NCBI GenBank assembly: GCA_905373085.1
Contig: CAJPRR010000037.1
Coordinates: 1 to 16,061 of the forward strand
From: an uncultured Selenomonas sp.
Lineage (GTDB): Bacteria; Bacillota; Negativicutes; Selenomonadales; Selenomonadaceae
Length of the DNA stretch: 16,061 nucleotides
Direction of reading: 5' to 3'
Shown: piece by piece, positions 8,236-14,722 of the stretch
Layout: every line of letters starts with the position of its first letter
Position numbering within the stretch: the stretch's first letter is position 1
Notes under the pieces: generated by a model
The model's input: only the letters and a program-made list of their open reading frames with translations
The model's database searches: none
Told to the model about the DNA's origin: nothing
Position numbers and translations under genes: made by a program

Positions 8236-8896
8236 TGTTTTCCTCCGTATGCAAGGCGTCGTCAATCTCCTCAGCACGTTCTGCGCCATCTTCCGTCAGC
8301 GCTTCCGACGATTCTTCCTCCTCAGTCTGAACCTCCCCATCGGCGGCGAGCAGCTCAATCTGCACGTCGCCTTCTTCCGCCACCTCTTCCAAGGCCGGCA
8401 AAGCAGGCAGGTCGCTCAGTGCATTGAGTCCGAAGCACTTGAGAAAGACGTCCGTTGTGCCGTAGAGGATCGGCCGCCCTAGAACAGGCTTCCTGCCTGC
8501 CTCCTCGATCAGCTCCATCTCTAGGAGCTTCTGCAAGGCTCGCTCGACGCGCACGCCGCGGATGCGCTCGATTTCCTGCTTCGTGATCGGCTGCTTGAAG
8601 GCGACGATCGAGAGCGTCTCCAAGGTCGGCGTCGTGAGTTTCCTGTCCTGCACCTCTGCAAGCTTCTGCACATAGGCATGACACTCGGGGCGCGTGACGA
8701 GCTGGAAGCCTCCTGCGACGCGATGCAGCATGAGTCCGCTCCCGCGCTCCTCCAACGTCTTCGCGTAAAGCGCCAGAAGTTCCGCCAAGCTCTCCTCGTC
8801 AATCTGCAGGATCTCCTTGAGCTGCACCGCCGTTACAGGCTCGCCGCGCACAAAAAGCAGCGCCTCCAAAGGCGCCTGCATTTCTTCCATAAACAT
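8228..8896 (-). CDS. scpB: Segregation and condensation protein B
   Basis: Kleisin-associated subunit of the Smc-ScpA-ScpB complex that compacts and helps separate chromosomes. It has 222 residues. The first winged helix begins at ALLFVRGEPVT (about 12-22); the second holds LETLSIVAFKQPITKQEIE (92-110) and RGVRVERALQKLLEM (113-127), followed by GRPILYGTTDVFLKCFGL (140-157), all hallmarks of ScpB. After residue about 170 comes a 53-residue tail with 23 Asp/Glu and almost no basic residues, longer than in many ScpB proteins. The ATG overlaps the scpA stop (TGATG), and I see no strong Shine-Dalgarno sequence at the usual distance, so translation is probably coupled to scpA. A second ATG two codons later (8890) is an alternative start. 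Confidence 0.96.
   Translation of the reverse strand: MFMEEMQAPLEALLFVRGEPVTAVQLKEILQIDEESLAELLALYAKTLEERGSGLMLHRVAGGFQLVTRPECHAYVQKLAEVQDRKLTTPTLETLSIVAFKQPITKQEIERIRGVRVERALQKLLEMELIEEAGRKPVLGRPILYGTTDVFLKCFGLNALSDLPALPALEEVAEEGDVQIELLAADGEVQTEEEESSEALTEDGAERAEEIDDALHTEENID
8241..8246 (-). promoter_or_regulatory. Ribosome binding site deciding the U32 TTG start
   Basis: GGAGGA on the minus strand, 6 bases before TTG at 8233-8235. It lies inside the last codons of scpB and argues against the longer upstream reading that begins at 8289. Confidence 0.75.
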
Positions 8897-9618
8897 CAGT
8901 GATCACTCGTCCTTAGGCAAACAAGAATATCGCCGAAAAGATCGCCCTGGCGAATCACGACGGAACGGAGCTTGATCAGCTCCAACAGCGCGAGAAAGGA
9001 AACGATCAGCTCTGCACGCGTGCCCGACGGGAATGCGGCGGCAAACGGCATCTGCCCTCCCTCGCGGTCGAGGAGCACGAGGATGTCCTCCATCTTTCCC
9101 TGTATGCTGTAGGCGTCGGGCGCTACGAGCGCCTTCGGGATCGTGATCTCCTCGCGCACCTCCATGGCGATGCGGAAGGCGTCGACGAGCAGGGCGACGG
9201 ACATTTCCTCCGGTGGAAGGCGGCGCACGGGAAGCGGCAGCGGTTTTCGTGCAAACATCCTCTCCTGCCGCGCGGCGAGGCCGTCGAGTTCCACGCTGAC
9301 GCGGCGGAAGCGGCGATACTCCAAGATGCGCTCCACAAGTTCTCTGCGCGGATCGTCTGCCTCTTCCTCCTCCTTTTCCTTCGGCGGCTTCGGCAGCATC
9401 ATGCGCGACTTGATCTGCAGGAGCGTCGCCGCCATGACGATGAATTCGCTCGCCACTTCGATGTCGAACTCCTGCATCTCTTCAAGGTAGTTCATGTACT
9501 GCTCGGTCAGCACCGCCATCGGGATGTCATAGATGTCGATCTTGTTCTTCTCGATGAGATGCATGAGAAGATCCATCGGCCCCTCGAAAGCATTGAGCCG
9601 TACCGTATACTTGTCCAT
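8896..9618 (-). CDS. scpA: Segregation and condensation protein A (kleisin)
   Basis: Kleisin subunit that bridges the Smc heads and binds ScpB. It has 240 residues, normal for the family. The N-terminal Smc-binding part shows FEGPMDLLMHLIEKNKIDIYD (11-31) and the helix ASEFIVMAATLLQIKSRMMLP (56-76). An acidic linker (81-89) leads to the middle ScpB-binding region, and the C-terminal winged helix carries RAELIVSFLALLELIKLR (201-218). The ATG lies 9 bases after the stop of the M50 gene. No Shine-Dalgarno sequence is visible in front of it (the preceding bases are TGATTTGCTCTT), so it is probably translated by coupling to the upstream gene. scpB follows with a one-base overlap. Confidence 0.96.
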   Translation of the reverse strand: MDKYTVRLNAFEGPMDLLMHLIEKNKIDIYDIPMAVLTEQYMNYLEEMQEFDIEVASEFIVMAATLLQIKSRMMLPKPPKEKEEEEADDPRRELVERILEYRRFRRVSVELDGLAARQERMFARKPLPLPVRRLPPEEMSVALLVDAFRIAMEVREEITIPKALVAPDAYSIQGKMEDILVLLDREGGQMPFAAAFPSGTRAELIVSFLALLELIKLRSVVIRQGDLFGDILVCLRTSDH

Positions 9619-9627
9619 AAGAGCAAA

Positions 9628-10254
9628 TCAGACGAGCAGACCGACGAGCGCCGCGAGCACAGAGTAGAGCGCCCAGGAGACGGCGCCCAAGAGGCGCGCG
9701 AACGGGCCGACCATGATCAGCAGGATGAGGATGATGAACGTGTAGCGTTCCAGACGCATGAGTTCATACGCCCAGCGCCCCGGCAAGAATGCCATGAGCA
9801 CGCGCGAACCGTCCAGAGGCGGCAGCGGTATCATATTGAACACAGCAAAGTTGACGTTGATCAGCGCGAGAAGCTGCATGACCGTATAGAAGCCCTGCGA
9901 TACAGGCAGACCGAGACGCGCGTAGACGGCAAAAAAAAGCATGGCCAGAAATGCTGTGACAAGGTTGGACGCCGGCCCTGCCAGAGCCACGAGGACTTCG
10001 CCCTTGCGCATGTCGCGAAAATTCCTCGGGTTTATCATCACGGGCTTCGCCCAGCCGAAATGAACGAGGAACAGCGTCAGAAGCCCGATGGGATCGATGT
10101 GCGCCTTGGGATTGAGCGTGAGCCTGCCCATGAGGCGCGGCGTCATGTCGCCCATGGCGACGGCGACGCGTGCATGGGAATACTCGTGCACGACCATGGC
10201 AATCAAAATTCCCGGGATGCCCGCGATGAACCACATCAAATCAGAACCAAACAT
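9628..10254 (-). CDS. Site-2 protease family (M50) membrane metalloprotease
   Basis: 208-residue integral membrane protein of the M50/S2P-like group. The zinc motif HEYSH is at residues 23-27 in the first membrane segment (about 8-27). The second metal-binding motif is in NMIPLPPLDGSR (140-151), with Asp148 the likely third ligand. Other membrane segments lie around 88-112, 120-142, 170-185 and 190-207. There is no PDZ domain, unlike RseP. The substrate is unknown; small S2P relatives are frequent beside scpA/scpB in Firmicutes and are mostly uncharacterised. The ATG has GGGAGG 6 bases upstream and lies 13 bases after the Nudix gene. Family is secure, biological role is not. Confidence 0.93.
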   Translation of the reverse strand: MFGSDLMWFIAGIPGILIAMVVHEYSHARVAVAMGDMTPRLMGRLTLNPKAHIDPIGLLTLFLVHFGWAKPVMINPRNFRDMRKGEVLVALAGPASNLVTAFLAMLFFAVYARLGLPVSQGFYTVMQLLALINVNFAVFNMIPLPPLDGSRVLMAFLPGRWAYELMRLERYTFIILILLIMVGPFARLLGAVSWALYSVLAALVGLLV

Positions 10255-10267
10255 ATTCCGCCTCCCG

Positions 10268-10816
10268 TCAGTGTTTCGCCTTGCCGAGCGCCGTCATGAG
10301 AATCGCCGTCACGGACTTCGCATCGAAGATCTCGCCGGCTTTGACGCGCTCCACGGCCTCTTCGAGCGGCATCTTGACGACGTGGATGAACTCATCGTCG
10401 TCCGTATGCTGCTCGCCCGCCTGCAAATCGTGCGCGGCGTAGATATGGATATATTCATTGGAAAAGCCGACGGTCGTGCCGATCGTCGTGAGCTTTTCAT
10501 AGCGCTTTGCCGTATATCCCGTCTCCTCCGAAAGTTCGCGCACGGCGCACGCGAGCGGATCTTCCTTCGGCGAGTCGAGCTTGCCCGCCGGTATCTCAAG
10601 CGTGACGCGATCGACGGGATAGCGGTACTGGCGCACGAGCAGCACCGTGCCGTCCTTGAACACGGGCAGGACGGCGGAAGCGCCGGGATGCCTGACCCAC
10701 TCGCGCACGGCTTCCCTGCCGTTCGGCAGCGTCACCGTATCGCGTCGGACATGGAGCAGGACGCCGTCGTAGATGTTTTCGCTTTTGAGCTTCTTCTCCA
10801 ACAAATCTTCGTACAT
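10268..10816 (-). CDS. Nudix hydrolase, ADP-ribose pyrophosphatase type
   Basis: 182 residues, similar in length and pattern to NudF-type enzymes that split ADP-ribose into AMP and ribose 5-phosphate. The Nudix box runs from Gly78 through Glu85 to REL(S)EETGY (93-101); it has six residues between Gly78 and Glu85 where the classic pattern has five. The catalytic-helix residues Arg93, Glu94, Glu97 and Glu98 are present. EIPAGKLDSP (74-83) and the upstream VRQYRYPVD (61-69) are typical of the ADP-ribose group. The ATG has AAGGGG about 5 bases upstream. It lies 10 bases after recN and is the first gene after the promoter embedded in the recN 3' end. Substrate specificity is inferred from family. 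Confidence 0.9.
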   Translation of the reverse strand: MYEDLLEKKLKSENIYDGVLLHVRRDTVTLPNGREAVREWVRHPGASAVLPVFKDGTVLLVRQYRYPVDRVTLEIPAGKLDSPKEDPLACAVRELSEETGYTAKRYEKLTTIGTTVGFSNEYIHIYAAHDLQAGEQHTDDDEFIHVVKMPLEEAVERVKAGEIFDAKSVTAILMTALGKAKH

Positions 10817-10826
10817 ATTTTCCCCT

Positions 10827-12542
10827 TTATTTCAATGATTTGCGGCTGATTTCCGCGCGTTTAATTCTAGCATTATCCACCATTTCCCGCGCATTGTCAA
10901 GCGCGGCTGCCGTGATGTCGCTGCCCGACGCCATGCGTGCGATCTCGTTGATGCGCTCGCCCTCGCTGAGGAGCTGCACCTCCGTCAGCGTGCGTCCCTC
11001 CTGCGTCTCCTTGTGGATGTAGAGATGCGCGTCCGCCATGCAGGCGATCTGCGGCAGATGCGTGATGCAGAGGACTTGCCTGTGCAAAGCGACCATGGCG
11101 ATGCGCTCGGCGACCATGCGCGCCGTCTTGCCGCCGATGCCCGTGTCGATCTCGTCGAAGACCATGCTCGGCGGCGAATCGTCGTTCGCGGCCGAAACGG
11201 CCTTGACGGCAAGAGCCACGCGCGAAAGCTCGCCGCCCGAGGCGACATCCTGCAGCGGCTGCTCCTTCTCGCCCGCATTCGCCGAAAAGAGCATGACGAT
11301 GTCGTCCGCTCCCGTTGCACCGTAGTCCGCAGCACGGAGCGCGATGGAAAAGTGCGCCTTCTCCATGCCGAGAGCCTTGATCTGATCGCCGACGTGCGCG
11401 GAGAGCGCCTTGGCCGCGGCAGAGCGCAGTTTCGTGAGCTTCTGCGCCTCCTCTTTCAGCGTATCCGCCGCTTTCCTCAGTGCAGCCTTCAGATCTTCCA
11501 AATCGACATCGTAGTTCTCGATGCGCTGCAGTTCCGCCTTGACCTTCGCCAGATGGGCGAGCACGTCCGTCGCCGTCGCACCGTATTTGCGGCACAATTT
11601 GTCGATGACGCCCATGCGGCTTTCCAGCAAGTCGAGCCGATGCTGGTCGAATTCCATGTCCGAGCCGTAGTCGCGAATCTCATACGACGCTTCCTGCAAG
11701 TCGCAATAGGCGTTCTCCACCATCTTGCAGGCATTGTCCAACTCGTTGTCGAAGCGCGAGAGCGATTCAAGATTCTTCTTGACCTTGCTCAGCGCAGCGA
11801 GGACGTTCAGCGCCTTGCCTCCCGCGTCGCCGTTCAAGAGCATGTAGGATTCTTCGACGAAGCCTGAGATCTTCTCGGCGTTCGAGAGCTTCCTGATCTC
11901 CGCCTCGACGCGCTCGTCCTCGCCTTCTTTCAAATCGGCCTCCTCGATTTCCTTTTCCTGCCAATGCAAAAGGTCGAGACGTTCCGTCGTGTTCTTCGCT
12001 TCCTCCTCCTTCGCCTTGAGCTTCTTCTTGCAGTCGTTCCAAGCTGCGAAGCTCTTCTGATAGGCGATGCGCTGCTCTTCAATGGCAGCGTCCGAGCTGT
12101 CGAGGAGCAGAAGCTGATTTTCAGGGCGCAGCAGCGCGAGGTTGTCGTGCTGCCCGTGGATGTCGACGAGGTATGCGCCAAGCTCTTTCAGCAGCGCGAG
12201 CGTCACGCGGCAGCCGTTCAGAAGCACGGAATTCTTCCCCTTGTGCGAGACTTGGCGCGTGATGATGAGTTCGTCGTCCTCCACGGGAATCGCCTGCTCC
12301 TCAAGGAGTTTCTTCAACGGTGACTGCGCTTCCAAATCGAAGACCGCCTCGACGCGCAGCCATTCGCAGCCGCTTCGTATGGCGGTCGCCGCAAGGCGCT
12401 TGCCCAGCACCGCGCCCAAGGCGTCGATGAGGATGGACTTGCCCGCGCCCGTCTCGCCCGTCAGGATGTTGAGTCCCGCGCCGAATTCGATTTTCACATG
12501 CTCCAAAAGAGCGAAATTCCAAACCGTCAATGTCTTTAACAT
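10827..12542 (-). CDS. recN: DNA repair protein RecN
   Basis: SMC-like ATPase acting early in double-strand-break repair. 571 residues from the chosen ATG, normal for RecN. The N-terminal ATPase half has LNILTGETGAGKSILIDALG with Walker A at 29-36 and VDIHGQHDNLALL (126-138). A long coiled-coil region spans about 150-380. The C-terminal half has the ABC signature ASGGELSRVAL (434-444), Walker B SMVFDEIDTGIGG (459-471) and CITHLPQIA (492-500). The frame is open for 95 codons further upstream, but those residues are low-complexity readings across argR; MLKTLTVWNF is the usual RecN N terminus, and AGAGGA lies about 5 bases before this ATG. It starts 10 bases after the argR stop, the classic argR-recN pair. 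Its 3' end contains a promoter for the next gene. Confidence 0.97.
   Translation of the reverse strand: MLKTLTVWNFALLEHVKIEFGAGLNILTGETGAGKSILIDALGAVLGKRLAATAIRSGCEWLRVEAVFDLEAQSPLKKLLEEQAIPVEDDELIITRQVSHKGKNSVLLNGCRVTLALLKELGAYLVDIHGQHDNLALLRPENQLLLLDSSDAAIEEQRIAYQKSFAAWNDCKKKLKAKEEEAKNTTERLDLLHWQEKEIEEADLKEGEDERVEAEIRKLSNAEKISGFVEESYMLLNGDAGGKALNVLAALSKVKKNLESLSRFDNELDNACKMVENAYCDLQEASYEIRDYGSDMEFDQHRLDLLESRMGVIDKLCRKYGATATDVLAHLAKVKAELQRIENYDVDLEDLKAALRKAADTLKEEAQKLTKLRSAAAKALSAHVGDQIKALGMEKAHFSIALRAADYGATGADDIVMLFSANAGEKEQPLQDVASGGELSRVALAVKAVSAANDDSPPSMVFDEIDTGIGGKTARMVAERIAMVALHRQVLCITHLPQIACMADAHLYIHKETQEGRTLTEVQLLSEGERINEIARMASGSDITAAALDNAREMVDNARIKRAEISRKSLK
10872..10900 (-). promoter_or_regulatory. 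Sigma-A-type promoter inside the recN 3' end
   Basis: On the minus strand, a perfect TTGACA (10895-10900) and GATAAT (10872-10877, 5 of 6 consensus) are separated by the optimal 17 bases. The transcript would start near 10865, about 49 bases before the Nudix ATG. The recN codons just after the -10 (GCT AGA ATT AAA) are AT-rich compared with the rest of the gene. It would give the Nudix-M50-scpA-scpB-U32-mutS2 block its own expression. Confidence 0.65.
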
Positions 12543-12552
12543 GATGTTCCTC

Positions 12553-13008
12553 TCACTGAGCGAAGAAATTCTCCATGCGCCGCATGACATCGGGCGCCGC
12601 TTCCCGTGGCTTGACGACGACGAGTATGCTGTCGTCGCCCGCCACCGTGCCGACGATCTCCTGCCAAGGCGTATGATCGAGGACGGAGGCGACGGCATTG
12701 GCGGCGCCGGGCAGAGTCTTGACGACGATGATGTTCTCGCTATAATCGAGCGAAACGACGGAATCGCAGAAAATGCGTGCCATGCGCTCCTCAAAGAGCG
12801 GTGCGTCCTTTTCCTTGGGCAGCGCATAGCGATAGCGGCCGTTCCCTGCAGGCATCTTGACGAGCCTCATCGTCTTGATGTCGCGCGACACGGTCGCCTG
12901 CGTCACGTCGATCTGCCGCGCGCGCAGCGCCGCTGCCAGTTCCTCCTGCGTTTCGATGGCAGCGCTCTCGATGATCTCACGAATGACCGCATGGCGCTTG
13001 ACCTTCAT
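12553..13008 (-). CDS. argR: Arginine repressor ArgR/AhrC
   Basis: Arginine-dependent regulator that represses arginine synthesis genes and may activate catabolic ones. 151 residues, normal for the family. The N-terminal winged helix (1-65) has the recognition helix TQATVSRDIKTMRLVK (36-51) with Ser41-Arg42. The C-terminal hexamerisation and arginine-binding domain has LPGAANAVASVLD (99-111) and GTVAGDDSILVV (120-131), with the paired Asp125-Asp126 expected to contact arginine. The ATG has GGAGGA about 6 bases upstream. Its place between NAD kinase and recN is conserved in Firmicutes and says little about targets. I saw no clear ARG-box operator in the short gaps here. A promoter-like sequence pointing the opposite way lies inside the gene. 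Confidence 0.96.
   Translation of the reverse strand: MKVKRHAVIREIIESAAIETQEELAAALRARQIDVTQATVSRDIKTMRLVKMPAGNGRYRYALPKEKDAPLFEERMARIFCDSVVSLDYSENIIVVKTLPGAANAVASVLDHTPWQEIVGTVAGDDSILVVVKPREAAPDVMRRMENFFAQ
12719..12746 (+). promoter_or_regulatory. Antisense promoter-like sequence inside argR
   Basis: On the plus strand, TTGACG (12719-12724, 5 of 6 consensus) and a perfect TATAAT (12741-12746) are separated by 16 bases. A transcript would start near 12753 and run against the first half of argR, its leader, and then the end of the NAD kinase gene. It falls in coding sequence (argR residues about 88-98), so chance is a real alternative. Confidence 0.35.
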
Positions 13009-13043
13009 GCTCTTCCTCCGTTCTCTCGAAAGTCTGCTTTCCT

Positions 13044-13895
13044 TCAGGCGTTGTCCAGAAGCTTCTCCTTCATCGTGCGGTAATAATCCTTGTCGCCGAA
13101 CTTCACGATGCGTGCAGGATTTTTCGCCTTGCGCACGATCACCTCATCCTCATCGGCAATCTGAAATGACTTTTGTCCATCGAAGGTAACGAAAATGTCG
13201 GAATGTCCGGCCTTGATGCGCATGCGCACCGTATCGTCCTCGGAAATCACCATCGAGCGAATGTCGAAGGTGTGCGGGCAGATCGGCGTGAGGACGAGCG
13301 CCTTGACGTGCGGATTGACGATCGGCCCGCCTGCTGAAAGCGAGTACGCCGTCGAGCCTGTCGCCGTCGAGACGATCAGGCCGTCCGCCTTGTAGTTCGC
13401 AATGCTCGTATCGTTGATGGTAAGGCCGAAGCGCAGCATACGCGCCAGCCCGCCCTTCGTCACGACGATGTCGTTGACCGCGCTTCCCTTGTAGCTCTTC
13501 TTGCCGCGATGAACGATATAGCCCGAGAGCATGAGCCTTTCCTCGATATGGTACTCCTTGTCAAGAATCTTCTGCAGCTTCGTCTCAATCTCATCAAGCT
13601 CAATGTCAACGAGGAAGCCAACCGTGCCGAAGTTGATGCCGCAGACGGGGACGGTCTGCTCGTAGACGCGGCGGCAGACGTTCAGAAGCGTGCCGTCGCC
13701 GCCGATGCTCAGCGCCATGTCGATGGGATGACGGTTGATGTTCTCGATGCCGTACTCCTCGTGCCCTAAGAGCCTTGCTTCCTTCGCAGGAAGCAGCACG
13801 CACACCCTCTTATCGGCAAAGAAAGCGAGCACGCGATCGAGGATCGCACGAATATTCGCCTTCGTCACATTGGGAAAAACTGCTATGGTAAACAT
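13044..13895 (-). CDS. nadK: NAD kinase
   Basis: Phosphorylates NAD to NADP in the cytoplasm, the only route to NADP. 283 residues from the ATG at 13895; a TTG one codon upstream (13898) is also possible, but AGGGA lies only 2 bases before it and 4 before the ATG. The GGDGT motif of the family is at residues 65-69. GINFGTVGFL (86-95), the NDIVV segment (141-145) and the glycine-rich STATGSTAYSLSAGGP (176-191) complete the conserved core. It starts 11 bases after the tlyA stop, and a 35-base gap separates it from argR. It is commonly found with tlyA, argR and recN. Identity is secure. Confidence 0.96.
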   Translation of the reverse strand: MFTIAVFPNVTKANIRAILDRVLAFFADKRVCVLLPAKEARLLGHEEYGIENINRHPIDMALSIGGDGTLLNVCRRVYEQTVPVCGINFGTVGFLVDIELDEIETKLQKILDKEYHIEERLMLSGYIVHRGKKSYKGSAVNDIVVTKGGLARMLRFGLTINDTSIANYKADGLIVSTATGSTAYSLSAGGPIVNPHVKALVLTPICPHTFDIRSMVISEDDTVRMRIKAGHSDIFVTFDGQKSFQIADEDEVIVRKAKNPARIVKFGDKDYYRTMKEKLLDNA

Positions 13896-13906
13896 CAAAT
13901 CCCTGC

Positions 13907-14722
13907 CTACTTGTCCAATTCCTCATGCGCCTCTGCCACGACGGCGGCGATTTTCTCTTCCGAGACATCGCAGGCGGCAGGCTCAGCTTCTGCACACGCG
14001 AGGTGCATCAGGTACTCGATATTGCCCTCCGGTCCCTTGACGGGAGAGTAGGAGAGCGCCCGGATGCAAAAGCCCGCTTCCTGCGCGGCGCGAAAGACGT
14101 CCCGGAGCACGGCCTCATGCACATGCGGGTCACGCACGACGCCTTTCTTGCCGACATTCTCGCGCCCCGCCTCGAACTGCGGCTTGATCAGAGCCGCGAC
14201 TTCGCCCTGCGCTTTCAGCAAGGGGCGCACCGCCGGCAGCACCTTCGCGAGCGATATGAAGGCGACGTCGATGGACGCGAAGTCGAGAGGCTCGCCGAGC
14301 GCCTCGGGCGTCACATGGCGGATGTTCGTGCGCTCCATGTTCTTCACGCGTGCATCCGTGCGCAGTTTCCAAGCGAGCTGACCGTAGCCGACATCGATGG
14401 CGTAGACCTTAGCCGCGCCGTTCTGCAGGGCGCAGTCCGTAAAGCCGCCCGTCGAGGCGCCGATGTCCGCCATCGTCTTTCCCGCAAGCGAAAGGGAAAA
14501 GACTCTGAGAGCCTTTTCGAGCTTCAAGCCGCCGCGGCTCACATAGGGCATCTCCTCGCCCAAAAGTCGAAGCCCCGCCTCAGGTTTCACGCCCGTACCC
14601 GCCTTTTCGACCTTCCTGCCGTCGACGAGCACCCTGCCCTCCATGATCATCGTGCGCGCGCGCTCGCGGCTCGCGGCAAGGCCGCGCTCGACGAGCAGGA
14701 CGTCAAGCCGCTCCTTCGCCAT
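13907..14722 (-). CDS. tlyA: TlyA family rRNA 2'-O-methyltransferase with S4 domain
   Basis: 271 residues. The N-terminal S4 RNA-binding domain (1-60) begins MAKERLDVLLVERGLAASRERA. The FtsJ/RrmJ-like methyltransferase domain follows, with the SAM-binding motif ADIGASTGGFTD (85-96) and a K-D-K-E catalytic set at Lys67, Asp152, Lys180 and Glu236, matching the spacing known for Mycobacterium tuberculosis TlyA. Characterised members methylate cytidines in 23S rRNA and, for the longer type, 16S rRNA; such methylation affects capreomycin sensitivity. The old label haemolysin is common in databases and probably misleading. The chosen ATG overlaps the end of dxs by 20 bases and has AGGGAG 6 bases upstream; the longer frame reading up to 14917 lies inside dxs and is rejected. 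Confidence 0.95.
   Translation of the reverse strand: MAKERLDVLLVERGLAASRERARTMIMEGRVLVDGRKVEKAGTGVKPEAGLRLLGEEMPYVSRGGLKLEKALRVFSLSLAGKTMADIGASTGGFTDCALQNGAAKVYAIDVGYGQLAWKLRTDARVKNMERTNIRHVTPEALGEPLDFASIDVAFISLAKVLPAVRPLLKAQGEVAALIKPQFEAGRENVGKKGVVRDPHVHEAVLRDVFRAAQEAGFCIRALSYSPVKGPEGNIEYLMHLACAEAEPAACDVSEEKIAAVVAEAHEELDK

Noticed and set aside
9559..10299. A plus-strand open frame opposite the scpA start and the M50 gene
   Set aside because: Again in codon register with the real genes, with an Arg/His/Glu-rich product of no known type. Explained by codon bias.
11013..11867. A plus-strand open frame opposite recN
   Set aside because: Codon-aligned mirror of recN with no independent support.
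13009..13043. The 35-base gap between NAD kinase and argR as an argR promoter or ARG-box operator
   Set aside because: It holds the argR ribosome binding site but no recognisable -35/-10 pair and no paired TGAAT/ATTCA operator.
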